The position numbers and the translations under genes were made by a program. From assembly GCA_001599715.1 (NCBI GenBank), contig BCHU01000001.1:496001-560000 (forward strand): a stretch of DNA of 64,000 nucleotides, written 5' to 3'. Below, piece by piece: positions 49,696 to 61,041 of the stretch; the stretch's first letter is position 1, and each line of letters opens with the position of its first letter. Source of the stretch: Phaeotremella fagi (lineage: Eukaryota > Basidiomycota > Tremellomycetes > Tremellales > Phaeotremellaceae). Under the pieces are notes generated by a model. It was not told the origin of the DNA. It ran no database searches and saw only the letters and a program-made list of their open reading frames with translations.

Positions 49696-51045
49696 TCACT
49701 TCTTCTTGTTTCCATCCTTGTCCGTAATCCCAGCGTTCTCCAAAGCCAACGCTAACAGATTAGCGAGTGAGGGACTAACTTCTTTAACCTGTTTAACCAG
49801 ATCTTTAGGTTCACCAGGGATAAGTTTAGCTGCCGATTGAAGTTTTTCAGTAAGTTGTTTTGCCTAGAATAGTTTTTTTAAGATCAATTCCAGTTCTCAT
49901 TTGTTCGTTTTGAACATCTACTCACAGTAGCTTCTACATCCTCTTTACCCTCTTCTCCCTTGGCTTTCAAATAACTCTCAATAGTGTCAGCCGGTAATCC
50001 AGCTTTTTTGGCTGCTTCCTTGATTTGCTTGACCAATTGATCAACATCAGCGGGTGCGGCTATCAAACCCAGTCAGCTAATGTGTCGTTTCTCACGGCTA
50101 AACTAGCTCACCCTCTTTGAGACCCTTCAAGAAAGCGTCTGCATTAAGTTTACCATCCTTCTTAGCCTTTTCAACTTGTTTCAAAACTTTACTAGCAGAC
50201 GCTTCAACTTGTTTTAATTGTTCTTCACCAATTTCTTTGACTTTACTGATTAACCCGTTGATATCATCTGTAGAAGGGAGTTTACCGACAAGGAACTAAA
50301 ATTGCAAAGTTAGTTTCTCGCTCCCCAAGCTCGAATATCAACTTACATCAACGGCTTGTTGTCCCTTTGGACCTAATTCTGTCTTCAATTCCTCAGCCAA
50401 AGCTTTCCAATCGACATCTTTAGCTTTTCCCTTAGCGTCCTTGAGTTTCGCTTGAACTTTCTCAACGACTCGCTTGATGTCATCGTTACCGACGTTCTTT
50501 AGTTGATCTAATGTACTGTTAAGATCTTGATCTTTGAGTTTGGATAGGAAACCCTCGATTCCACCTGGTTGGGATTGGAGATGTGAATAAACGGCGAAGA
50601 CTCCTGGTGGTAAAACTGATTTAACAGCGTCAACAACGAAACCACTGTTATCGGACTAAATAAAATAAATTTCATGTCAGTGATTGAAACTCTTTGATGT
50701 TGACTGTAGACTTACAACACTTTGTGCACCACCTTTGACACTTGAAATAGCCTGATTAGCTTGAGAAGCAGCCTCTCTGACAGGTTTCATCCAAACGTAA
50801 CCACCACCTGCAATAGCGAGAATGACACCGAGAACGATGAACATAGGTCCGTTACTGGAACCACCACTGGATGATGGAGGTGGGGGAGGTGTGGAAGATT
50901 CAGTTGCATAACTTCTAGTTGTACCTCTGAATTTGAGTGGTTGAGATCGAGTTAGTCTTGGGGATGGTTTAAGAACTGGTTGAGCTCTTAGTCTTGTTGA
51001 GGATGTTAGAGAGGTAGCTAGTCTTGTTGAAGTTGGACGGAACAT
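49696..51045 (-). CDS. Mitochondrial membrane-anchored helical protein, function unknown
   Basis: The N-terminus is an Arg/Ser/Thr-rich presequence with no acidic residue for about 45 positions, ending near FRGTTRSYATES. A Pro/Ser/Gly linker (PPPPPSSSGGSSNGP) and a single membrane span, MFIVLGVILAIAGGGYVWM, follow. The rest is a series of Lys/Glu-rich amphipathic helices, for example SKVKEIGEEQLKQVEASASK, VDQLVKQIKEAAKKAGLPAD and PKDLVKQVKEVSPSLANLLA. Five exons are joined in frame. The layout suggests an inner-membrane protein with a helical domain in the intermembrane space, with CCP1 as a parallel. I do not recognise the family. Confidence 0.75.
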
Positions 51046-52348
51046 TGTGGTTGGTTTGTGTGTGGTGTGTATGTATAGATTGATGTAGTGAGTAAAGTGA
51101 GTAAAGTAAGAGTCTAACTACAACTACAAGTACACCTTATACCATCATCAACTGACACTGACGCACAGACACTTGTGTCGTCAATGACATCATTGTCGTT
51201 TACTGAAAGTAACTCGACAAACACTACACGTCATTTAATTTAAGTAACGTCATACCTTGTTTTCAAGGTACCATGTAACTGTAACTGTAACTGTAACTTA
51301 TGCTTTTCTGGAATAGCTATATTTAACAAACAGTGTTGAAAAGATACAAAGATAAGATTAGAAAAGAGGATGTAGTTAACATATAGTAGAATGTATGATA
51401 TATGCAAGCAACTCATTATGCAGAGGTACAGAGTTACCCACTAACCCGGGCACTCCGTATCCAAGCACACTCTTCACCCTTTACCCTCCCTACCTCCACT
51501 CTGATTCGACTTCCACTCTCAAAGCGTAAAGTATACATCCACCTAAATATCAAGGGATCTGTGACAAAAAGACATCTCGAACAAGATCCTACCGTGACCC
51601 CATTCTACCTGTCCTACCCAACTCCAACTCCATCCTATAACTCAACCAACATCACCCAGCTCCACTTACCGCAAAAAAAAAAAAAGCCACGCCGACAGAC
51701 CTTAAACGCCACACCTAACCTCAACAACCTTGACTCCAAAATAAACCTCGCCTTTGCGTTTTGTGACCATTTTTGGGAACAATTAATTCTCTCTCGTAAA
51801 CTCAAGGTATTAACTTCACGAGGTAAGCTGTAGGGAGAGGAGAGGGGACCTCTCGATCAAAACCCAACCTGAAGGTACGTATCTACCCCTTTTTAATTCT
51901 CCACAAAAAAGTCTTTTACGACAATTGTCCCTCGTACCTAGTAGAAGAACATCGTGCCTCCTTATTCCTACTCACAACCTTTCTTACCTTTATCCTGGAC
52001 CCGGTTCCTTGCAGTAAATCACAGTGTTCTCTGTTTGTTGATGGAGAAAATTCACCGGTGAAACATTGAAGGGTCACTTTTTTGATTTTTTTTTGCTACC
52101 GGCCGCGAAAAAAAGTCCTATAAAAAGATTTTAGCTTGTCCTGACTCATCAAATGATTCGATGTTCCCCGATTCAAAGGTCTAACGATCATATAATTATT
52201 TATCCATCATTCTCAATCCTCCATTTCTTGTTGAAAGTCATATATTCCATCGAGCTGTGATCCGATGGAATTCTTCAAACCACTTTCAATAGTGATCTGA
52301 ATTCGATTCCTTTTTTATTTGATTCTACTCGCGAAATCACCCTTTACA
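51046..52348. other. Divergent 1.3-kb gap between the mitochondrial gene and HNT3
   Basis: This region should contain two promoters. It holds four head-to-tail copies of TGTAAC at 51274-51297. A 143-codon ATG frame at 51402-51833 is pyrimidine-rich and without motifs; I do not call it a gene. A run of 14 A residues lies near 51671. No RNA gene was recognised. Confidence 0.4.
51274..51297 (+). repeat. Four tandem copies of TGTAAC
   Basis: A perfect 6-bp tandem repeat, four units long, 229 bp upstream of the start codon of the minus-strand mitochondrial gene. It could be a regulatory array or a simple microsatellite. Confidence 0.65.
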
Positions 52349-53556
52349 ATGGGTAGTTTCCCTTCTTGTCGAGCTAGTCTTTCACCATCACCATCAGAGG
52401 AAGAAGTTGGGATTGACAATCTGAATGATAACTTAGGAAACGTCAACAACGTATCTCCAAACACCGGTACGACGCCATCAACACTTGTCGATCAATCACC
52501 AAACATAGAATCCTCTATTGACAATCTCAACCGATATCCACCTAGAACAAGTACGAAATCACCTCAATTCCAACCTCACTCATCATCCAGTCGAACCGCT
52601 AAACCCGTAAAATCGAATTCCCGTAGATCGTCATTCCAATCATCACCGTCCACCCCGACACTGGATCAACCAAACACGATGAATTTCCGAACGAACCTAA
52701 CAGCTTTAAGAAACTATGCCACAACCCCAAACCCCAGTCAATCACTTCCACCAACGACCCTCCTCCTCTCGAATCAATCCACGATAGCTATCTTCGATGC
52801 TTTCCCTAAAGCGAAATACCATTTCTTGGTTTTACCGAGATACCCGTTCCCCAGTCAAGCGGATTTGGAGAACACCGATAATCAATCGATAGTCCGTTTA
52901 GAGGCTTTGGACGATTTGAAGAGTCTTTTGACTAAAGCTGGGAAAGACGTCGTGACGGAGGTTATAGGGGCTATGGCTGATATGGCTAGGGAGGTTGAGG
53001 AATTGATAAGAGATGAAATGTTCAAGACTGAGGGGTTCGAATGGAGGATTGACGTTGGTTTTCATGCGATACCTTCCATGAAGTGGGTACTTTTTCCATC
53101 AACGGGATTTTGAGCTGATAATGTTATGTGTTGCTTTGCTAGACATATCCATCTTCATGTCATTGCAGAAGATCGAATTTCATCCTCAATGAAAACGAAA
53201 AAACACTATAACTCGTTCAGACCCGATCTAGGATTTTTCCTCGATATAATGGAAGTTCAAAGATGGTTAGCGTCAGATGAACAAGTAATGCTGGAGCGTC
53301 TGAGTGTAAGCAAAAAAACTCTTTACTTTACCTTCACCAACTGAACTGATTATAAACGTAATTCAATTAGTCGATGAGGGACGCCCAAACTCTACTGGAA
53401 ACCCCGTTAACATGTTTTAAATGTGATGAACCGTTTCATAACATTCCCAAATTGAAATCCCATCTAGAAAAGGAATTTGAGCAAGAGAAAAAAAAGGAAT
53501 TGAAGAGGATTGCCAAGTATGGTAGAGCTCGTTCGGAGGAGGGGGAGATTTTTTAG
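52349..53556 (+). CDS. HNT3: Aprataxin HNT3 (HIT domain plus zinc finger)
   Basis: Removes AMP left at DNA breaks by abortive ligation. Three exons, with introns at about 53082-53142 and 53307-53371. The HIT fold starts LPPTTLLLSNQSTIAIFDAF, then PKAKYHFLVLPRYPF. The catalytic His triad region is KHIHLHVIAED, assembled across the first intron. KKHYNSFRPDLGFFLDI follows, then the C-terminal zinc finger CFKCDEPFHNIPKLKSHLEK (C2HE type). The first ATG gives a Ser/Pro-rich extension of about 110 residues. It starts MGSFPSCRAS, which fits an N-myristoylation signal with a nearby Cys. A second ATG at 52679 (MNFRTNLTALRNYA) would give the usual size. Both starts are plausible. TDP1, which works in the same type of repair, is in this window too. 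Confidence 0.9.
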
Positions 53557-53767
53557 TTTGACAATAAAAATATCCATTAGAGGTTCCCGTTTTTGATAGA
53601 TGCTCAGGAAGGGGTCATCTTCAGTTGTAGCTTTATTCTGATTGGGCTGGGGAGGATTGGGGTATACCACACGAAGGATATCATTGCATTTGCTAGAGTA
53701 TAACCAAAGAATGAACATTAATGATGATTAATTAAACGATGATATGGATTATCATTTTCCTATGGAC

Positions 53768-54975
53768 CTATGTGCTATTCTGCCTCCCTTCAAGCTGCTT
53801 CTGAGCCAACGTAGACCAGAAAGGATGTTCAGCCCAACCGACTAAAGGACGAGCAAAGACTTTAGATCGTTGACCAACAACCTCATCACCTTCTTTCATC
53901 GCTTCTGATCTCACTAGATACCAGATAGTATCGACTTGAGCATCAACGAGATACTTTCGAAGTTTGAGATAATTTAGACCGACGTATGAGATCCCATGTG
54001 AATCGTCCGACAGACATAATCGACCATGAAGTGAGATGATCAACTGTCCATTGATCATTAGTTCTACTTATCATCGGGATATGAGACGACCTACATCCAA
54101 AATCTTTCTCGAAGGATAACCACTCCCCCACCCTTTCCTGAACGCAGCAGCGTTCGTTTCAAACAATCCACCATATCCAATAACGTATTTAACGTTTCTT
54201 TCAATTTTGGACCATACCCCAATCATCTCTTTCGTGGATAGATCCAAATTAGGTATCCAGAGTAGACAGAGATCGAAATGACCTATAACCTCTGGTTCAT
54301 GTTTGTTCATTAGATCGTATTGAGAATCGAAATAATTGTTTAGGAACGGTATCATCTCTTCAGGGGTTGGGATATAATCTTTAGATAATTTCGGATGATT
54401 CTCGTCAACAGGATATAGTTCCACCATACTTTGATCGTCGGGATTCGTTGAGATTCTCATTGTAGTTCCAATTTGATTGTTTGAACAGTTCAAAACACTT
54501 CTTAACCAAGTTGGTCGATCGAAATCAATAGATATTCCATTGACGTGATGAACGCTTCCAACCATATAATCTATTTCTCTATCAAACGTGTTTAGTAATG
54601 TTGAGATTCCACTGGAATCTAGTTCAGTTATGAAATCTGTTTCTAGACCTATCAAAAGATTTATTTTGGATTCGTATTTCGACCGTAACTCTGTTGCGGT
54701 TTTGATGAAATCTTCGTATATTGTTAACAAGTCTTTGGGGTTCAAGTCTGACTATAGGAGATGGTCGGAATCAATTCGATAGGAGTTGGAGATGAATGGT
54801 TTGACGACCTACTCACCTCTTCTGGGAACAGATCCTCGAGTCGATACCTCGGTGCATGTTCACTTAAACCGTAGACTTCAAACCCTTGCCTGATAGCTTC
54901 CTGGATAACTTGTTCTAGAGTGTCTTTGGCGTGTCTACAGAACTGACCTGAATGTGAATGATGACTATGAGGCAT
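53768..54975 (-). CDS. HIS2: Histidinol-phosphatase HIS2 (PHP family)
   Basis: Removes phosphate from L-histidinol phosphate in histidine biosynthesis. The N-terminal metal-binding motif is MPHSHHSHSGQFCRHA. It continues with GFEVYGLSEHAPRYRLEDLF, NLLIGLETDFITEL, REIDYMVGSVHHVNGISIDF, EVIGHFDLCLLWIPN and VIGYGGLFETNAAAFRKGW, all expected for the PHP fold. After an intron near 54056-54094 the end is LIISLHGRLCLSDDSHGISY, then VGLNYLKLRKYLV, and a tail HPFWSTLAQKQLEGRQNST. The conserved DDSHG contributes metal ligands. It is divergent from the FHIP gene across 241 bp. Confidence 0.93.
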
Positions 54976-55216
54976 GATCGTGGTGAAGTTGGAGGTGTAG
55001 ATGATAGATAGATAGTATTGGAAACTGGTACTGTGAACACTTAAATGTTTCAAAATGACTCGTGCCTGGATTGTCAACAGCATTCCTGCACCCCATTCCA
55101 TTCAGCTTCATCTTCACTTCCTCATCTTCATTCGTATCTTCTTATATCCTCAATAACATCACCCACACCACTCATTCCATCACCAACTCACCCACGTCAA
55201 TGAGATACTAGGTTCG

Positions 55217-58200
55217 ATGGAGGTCTCATCCTTCTTCTCGAGGTTCCTTCAACCGCCCAAACAGTCCGTGCAGTTATCTTCACCTGACGACCTCCATGAT
55301 TTCGATTCAGCATGGCGTGGGATACAGGTAAGTCAACCCAGACATGCATTGGGCCAGATGGTTACTAAATACATCTATAGGAAACGCTGGAACATCCAGA
55401 TGAAAGACAGATTATCAAGTGAGTCGGTTCTTCTCTCCTTCTTTGTCTTTCGTTATTGATGGATTAGGGGTATACATTCCACAGAAGTACCCGGTCAATT
55501 ACAACATATAGTTGATGCTTTGGTGTACGAGAGTAACAGAGAGGATGAAGAGTGAGCACAAAACTTTTCTTGATTGAAGCTAATCGTTATAGTACCACTG
55601 GAGTCTGTCTGGAATATTTCCTGAAAAACGATATCCTAAGTAACCTTGAGAGGTTATGCGAAGCAAACAGACCACACGGTATCAAAGGTAATTGAAAATA
55701 TCGACTACAATCCAGAACCTCAACTAACTAAACACCTAGCGGAAGTACTACGAACAATCAATAATCTCTTTGTTCTTCTCTCAGAGAGATTTCTAGTTCA
55801 TAACGCCGTTCATCGACCCCTTCGACGTCTACTTCGTTCTTGTGTTGGTGACGAACCTGAAGAGAAGGTTGATGGTATAACTAGAGTCCTTGGTGCTGCA
55901 GGGATGGACATTGAGAATTCACGTTATGGGGATGATGATGGACTCGAGGAAGAACTTTTGGATTTAATGTGTAATCTGTGTTCCAGGATGCGAGCTTAGT
56001 GAGTAACCCAAGCTGGCGATTGAGATCTAGTCGAAATTCCACTTATCACTCCCTAGTCCCCCACTGTTACTCATCTTCTTCCATGACAAGGGTTGGTTAC
56101 TCCCAAATTCCACTTCATCATTCAAAGAGACCGACCCCTCAAGAGCTCTATCGCCAACTCCATCAAACTTAACTACCACCTCCAACCCCTCAACAAAAGC
56201 TTCAAACAGGGTACATCATTTCGAATTTCTCCTCTTCTCTTATCTGCTAAGATTCGTTCACAGAGAAGGTAGAACTGGAGATTTCGCTAGAGCAGGTTTA
56301 CTGTTTCTTTTTGATATAGCTTTCTTAACGGTTGAAGAGGAAGGTGGTGAAAATCTTGCACCGTCAAAAACGAATTCTGGTCCGGACGCGCTCCAAGAAG
56401 CTAGAGATGCAATGGGGGAGTTCATTCTGGATGGTGATTTTGCTGATGTGATGGCTGCCGGACTTGGAGCTATCTTCTCATTACTTCCTTCTAAACTTTC
56501 GATACCTTCTTTGGCGGATCAAATTCATTCTGTTGATGGTTCAACAGCGTCTTCATCGGGTGGAATGTATCTAGGTGCAATGATCGATGAGAAAGATGGT
56601 AACAGGAACGATCATCCATCATCTTCAAGTCCGGAAGTTCGATCTCAATTGGATCTTTTACTTAAATTTCTTGGATTCTTGCAAGACATCATTTATCGAT
56701 GTAACTCACCCCTCCTACATGCTGATCCGGATTCCAGTAACGTCATCGCCAGTCAGATTCTTGGTTCAGCAATATCAGATGCTACCCTCGACGCTGTTCA
56801 ATCATCTTTCCTTGACAACGTCTTATACCCGTCAATCCTAGAATGTTCAAGTACCGATGGAAGTTCTATAGCTGTTCTGACATATCTTGATGTCTTATTT
56901 TCGAATCTAGACGATGGACCACTTCTCGATCGATTTCTCGATTTCTTGATGGACAATACGGAGACTATTCGACCTATGGAGAAAAGCACTAAAAAAAGGA
57001 AAACAGGGGCCATGGCTTTCGTTCAACAACAACAGGTGGAACATACTGCGGATTATTTCGCTGAAGAAGGTCGTTTCACGTTGAAAGATTTGATATTGGA
57101 TAATCTTCGATCTGATTCCTGGGCGGCGAGTACGGTAGCTTTGAGATTGTTGCGGACACTACTCACCGATCATTGTCAACAATCTGTTAAAGGTCTATCG
57201 TCGGCTGTCAGGGAACCAGCAGCAACTGCTCTTGCTAGATTACCTGTTCCTTCATCTTTGAGTGATGGAGAATCTTTCTTGCCTAAAGCAATCAATTCGA
57301 ACGACATCCATCTTCAAGAAGTGGAGTTGTATGGCTCTCTGATAAACCGTATTGACCCTTTACAGAGTCGTGCAGATTTAGCTGCGGGTTATTCTGGTTA
57401 TCTAGTCGGTATCACGGCTTCACTACAAATCAATCAGTGTTACAAAACAAGTCATGTACCTTTACAATTCGGATCGATATCAGCAAAATCTGAATTGAAA
57501 ATCGGTAGATACGATCATGATCCTTTCCAACATCGTATGTCAACTACGGATCCGTTAGTTCGGAGGGTTATGAATCTTTTCAGCCAATTCTTTTGTCATG
57601 CACCAGACGAAAATGTCGCTTTGACCGGTGTCATCATAGCACTAGCTTCTTGTCCAAATAGGTCACTGACTGGTTGGTTACTTTACGATCATACTTCGGC
57701 GACGGATCCTTGGTCCAATAAAACTGGTAATAACATTAAAGAGGATGACGAAGAATCAGACGATGGAAGTGTAGATGGATCCAGAGCTATTAAACTACAT
57801 CCAGAAACAGACGACCCGTTTACAGCCAGAGCTTCGATAGATTTACCGGCAATTTATCAAATCATCAGAGATCTCGTCAAGCAGATTGCAGCTTTTCGAA
57901 ATGAAATCGATCATTTTGATAGATTACTCACGGAGAGACGACAGGGTTTACTTTTCACCGACCATCTGGATGAAGCGATGAACATATCACTTGATGTTGA
58001 CAATAGTATGATCGGATTCTCACCTTCACCAGTGCCCACGCAATTTTCTACACCGCCAAAAAGACCTCGACCAGCTGGGCTAACATCGAGTTTAAGGTCT
58101 TTTTTAACACCTCGGAAAAAGACTGATGAAATCGTTCAAAAAGCTTCACCTTTTAACGATGCCTCCGCCTCGCCATTTAAATTACATTACGACTCAACAA

Positions 58201-58529
58201 AAACTATACTAGAAACACCAACCTCGTCACCTATAGCAAGTGGACCATGGTCACCAGTTCGAAATGGTAGATCCTCAACACCAAGAGCGCCTTCTGCACT
58301 TGGTCAAAATATCGGAGACTCTGCATCAGTCGTCAGTGGTGGTACTGGGTTCACCGATGTTGATGATGATCTCAACGGTAGTGGTGAGGTTGTGGAAGAA
58401 ACGAAAAAGGAAACGACTTTAACGACTGTTTTGGATAATTGTGTTATTCTTGAGGAATTCTTGAAAGAGATTGTGGCTTTGATCAATGCCAGAAGGGCTC
58501 TTGGTGTTGATCAAGTAGGCTTTGTGTAG
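55217..58529 (+). CDS. FTS/Hook-interacting protein (FHIP) homologue
   Basis: Likely subunit of the FTS-Hook-FHIP complex that ties early endosomes to dynein, as FhipA does in Aspergillus. Several short introns interrupt the first third; a long exon from about 56262 codes for the rest. Landmarks are LVYESNREDEDTTGVCLEYF, LTKHLAEVLRTINNLFVLLS, HNAVHRPLRRLLRSCVGDEP, LLDLMCNLCSRMR, then FEFLLFSYLLRFVHREGRTG and DFARAGLLFLFDIAFLTVEE. The last two fit the conserved RAI16/FHIP block. The middle has VLTYLDVLFSNLDDGPLLDR. The C-terminus is Ser/Thr/Pro-rich with many SP/TP sites and ends RRALGVDQVGFV. About 1,000 residues, normal for the family. Confidence 0.85.
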
Positions 58530-58687
58530 AGTTAGAGATTGTTGTAAGATAAGATTATCTACTTTAGTGTATGCTGTATGTCCTCGAATGCGAATGCAGT
58601 TCAGAGCTCAGCTACATGTCATTACGTATCTTACAGGACAACAGATAATTACAACTGGAAACGTTTTTGCTTGGGAACTAGTTAGTC

Positions 58688-59105
58688 TTAAGGACCACCT
58701 CCACCCCCATATCTGTGTTCCCACCATTTCTTACGTTCGCCATTAGGATGATAGCAACTGATTCTGGTGTTGCTACCGGTAACAAAGTCAACAATGATAA
58801 TAATTATGGGAAATGTACAGTGTCGTTTCAAATTGAACTCACCGGTTCTAAAGACACAAAATAATCAGTAGAAGTCTTTCTCTCAAATACACTCAATAAC
58901 TCACATGAATCTCCCCAAGGATCGATAACGATTTATGAAGAATTGATTTAACCTTACTATCGCCATCTCGTACAGTTCCGCTGGTTTCAGAAGGAGATTT
59001 CGTGTTCTCTGTGAAATGGACTTTGATCAGATTCGACCTTTCATGGAAAGAATTTTGTTTACCAGTAGTAGATCCAACTAGAGTGCTCGTATCTGACATT
59101 GACAT
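58688..59105 (-). CDS. Micro-exon gene D (KWWE subfamily)
   Basis: Small unrecognised protein of 75 or 78 aa. Four exons: 59105-59063, 59008-58905, a 5-nt micro-exon AACCG at 58847-58843, and 58772 (or 58763) to 58688. Two acceptors 9 nt apart at exon 4 both keep the frame. The start MSMSDTSTLVGSTTENTK aligns with MSETTTVVGSINENTK in gene E. Either the first ATG or the second (59099, which matches the paralogues) may be used. The C-terminal exon codes for SCYHPNGERKKWWEHRYGGG followed by GGP. An in-frame ATG further upstream (59219) would add 38 residues that the paralogues lack. No signal peptide or membrane span is visible. The function is unknown; paralogy to E and F supports the model. 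Confidence 0.75.
58843..58847 (-). other. 5-nt micro-exon of gene D
   Basis: AACCG between a TTTAG acceptor and a GTGAGT donor. It is needed to join exon 2 (phase 0) to exon 4 in the frame that aligns with paralogue E. Confidence 0.65.
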
Positions 59106-59412
59106 GTTTGGATTGTGAATAATACTATTCGTTGATGGATGGATGTTGTCAGTGGTGCATATTGTACTTGTTGGTGGCGAATTCAGTATTCGTGTGAGTG
59201 ACAACATGATTCTTGGCATAACTTAAACCTTAATTTCAGTTCTCCGTTTCACTTGTGGCAGGGAATTGAGTTTCGATAGTCTGTCTCTCTTGAATTCATC
59301 TTGATGTGACAGGTATAAAAAATCCATTCACCCGAAGCTCTAGCTGGTTTGAACCATGAGATCTTGTGTACAGTATGTAACCCGCAGAACCATACGTCAC
59401 CTGTACTTCGAA

Positions 59413-59419
59413 TATAAAT
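59413..59419 (+). promoter_or_regulatory. TATA box of gene G
   Basis: TATAAAT, 68 bp upstream of the gene G start codon. Confidence 0.5.
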
Positions 59420-59486
59420 GGCCAAAAAAGAAACCAAGTCAGAGTTCATCTTCCTATCAATTTCTATATACAAACAACAAATAGTA

Positions 59487-59931
59487 ATGCCTGGTAAGTC
59501 CGAGCCATCAGTACCTTGAAACATAGCTGAAAGTGGTTGCGTTGACTGAATAAAGCTTCAATCAAATCTAATAAATCGATGACGAGACTCGTTTCCGTAC
59601 TCCGACTACGAGGAGGGGGTTGTTGTAGTGAATCAGTAAGTCCATTCACCATCCATTTGCTCAACGATATAAACCGGTGCTTGTAGGGTAATCAAATGTA
59701 AGCCAACATCCGATCATCCTCTCATCCACTCGTTAATCTCATCTAAACCGCTGCAGGAATAACGGTACTTCCGGCCGTCGACGACATCATGTCGGTAATT
59801 CAGGAAATACGGCTTTCATCGGTGGGACTAATACAGCTTTCATCGGTGGCACTACTGCAGCTTGTGGAGGGGGAGGGGGTGCTACAGGAGGAGTGGGTGG
59901 AGGGGGAGGGGGAGGGGGAGGAGGATGTTAG
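59487..59931 (+). CDS. Micro-exon gene G (RLRGG-Cys-Cys subfamily)
   Basis: Unrecognised small protein of 90 aa. Four exons: 59487-59493 (ATGCCTG only), 59556-59635, an 11-nt micro-exon 59687-59697 and 59757-59931. All junctions keep the frame. Exon 2 ends SVLRLRGGGCCSES. The last exon codes for NNGTSGRRRHHVGNSG, a duplicated NTAFIGGT unit, then a nearly pure Gly tail ending in Cys. Exon phases (1, 0, 2) match genes A, B and C; the 11-nt micro-exon has the same length modulo 3 as the 5-nt ones. The opposite strand carries open frames here, but they lack splice or sequence support. The function is unknown. Confidence 0.72.
59687..59697 (+). other. 11-nt micro-exon of gene G
   Basis: GGTAATCAAAT between a TTGTAG acceptor and a GTAAGC donor. 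Skipping it gives a stop one codon into exon 4. Confidence 0.6.
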
Positions 59932-60621
59932 ATAAGAAGGTAGAATATTTCTGTATGGGGCACCTTTGCCTCGAGGCAAGAGATATGTACTCGTACATAC
60001 GTTACATCATGTTCATCAGTGCCTATGCTATTTCTCATTGTACCTATAAGACTATTCTAGCAATCCCAATGACAGTAACTGAAATCTCTACAGGGTTTCG
60101 AGACATCGTGTCTATCATACATTTCTATGTTATCGATGAGTGTCAAATTATTTTATGATGGGACATTTTGCCACCTCCAATTACGCACTTGCAGTGCCAA
60201 AGTCAAAAGATATAAATTGATACAGAGACAATGCCGATATCTTTTAGTGATTCAGATGCTATATCAGAAGTTAAGGTATAGCAGTGCCGATAAGGAAACT
60301 TTATTCGAAGCAGTGCTGCACTCACATTGACGTCTGCTGGGTAGAGAGTCAGGTGCTGAACTGTACTCAAGACTGTTGTGTGGCAAAAACGGATAAGTGC
60401 GATAAGGAGTAGTTTGTACGCAAGCCGTTTACAAGTAGCTGACAGTAATCTTTTCTAAATTTAGTAGACCTTCTTACAATCATGCTATAAATCGCTCATC
60501 CTTTGATAAGGAATGGTTGTCTCGCCACCCCACTTCATTGAAGTCTACTTCACCAGCGCATTTAGCTAGTCTATTATTTCGTTCATCAACAGTTATCTGC
60601 AATTACATATCAATTCAAATC
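59932..60621 (+). promoter_or_regulatory. Gene G 3' flank and gene E promoter
   Basis: A 690-bp region with TATAAAT at 60486-60492, about 130 bp upstream of gene E. Short frames at 60001-60158 and 60127-60330 have no motif or paralogue. I looked for another LRLRGG or KWWE exon and found none. Confidence 0.45.
60486..60492 (+). promoter_or_regulatory. TATA box of gene E
   Basis: TATAAAT, 136 bp upstream of the gene E start codon. Confidence 0.5.
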
Positions 60622-61041
60622 ATGTCAGAGACAACTACTGTGGTTGGTTCCATCAACGGTGAGCTAGATTCAGCTGAAGGGGCTAAGCTGATTCATCAAA
60701 CATCAGAAAACACAAAGCCAATTTCCCCAAGTTTCGGAACCTCATCAAATCCAGCACCCAAGAATGGAATGCTGAAGAGAACATTCGCTAATCTAGGGGA
60801 AGCCTATGTGAGTATTCAGATACCTACTCAAACTTGTCGATACCGTTCCACCACTGACGCAATTCTCAGAAAAAGTGAGTCTCAATCGCTATTTAACAAT
60901 TGGGTGTCATGTTCAATCATCATTTGCTAACTTTGTTGCCACCCAAGACATTCATATTGCTGGACTCATCACGCTAACGGAGAACCTAAGAAATGGTGGG
61001 AATATAATTGGGGAAGATATGCAGGTGGAGGTGGACCGTGA
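60622..61041 (+). CDS. Micro-exon gene E (KWWE subfamily)
   Basis: Unrecognised protein of 78 aa. Four exons: 60622-60658, 60707-60807, a 5-nt micro-exon AAAAA at 60870-60874 and 60948-61041. Start MSETTTVVGSINENTKPISP; exon 2 ends KNGMLKRTFANLGEAY; after the micro-exon the protein reads KKHSYCWTHHANGEPKKWWE, then YNWGRYAGGGGP. Genes D and F share the N-terminal block, the WWE core and every exon phase. Without the micro-exon the frame stops nine codons into exon 4. There is no signal peptide. Cys, His and Trp are enriched in the C-terminal half, which could bind a metal or a protein partner; that is a guess. A TATA box lies upstream. Confidence 0.78.
60870..60874 (+). other. 5-nt micro-exon of gene E
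   Basis: AAAAA between a CTCAG acceptor and a GTGAGT donor. Required for the KWWE frame. Confidence 0.65.

Noticed and set aside
51402..51833. 143-codon ATG frame in the gap before HNT3
   Set aside because: Pyrimidine-rich composition keeps stops rare; no domain, no paralogue, no convincing codon pattern. It could still be a leader exon, but I cannot support it.
59249..59664. Minus-strand frames of 91 and 66 codons opposite gene G
   Set aside because: I first considered a gene here, but the plus strand carries a four-exon member of a paralogous family with matching phases and motif, which explains the region better.
59862..60158. 98-codon frame starting MWRGRGCYRRSG
   Set aside because: It overlaps the Gly-rich end of gene G in another frame and then runs through non-coding sequence.
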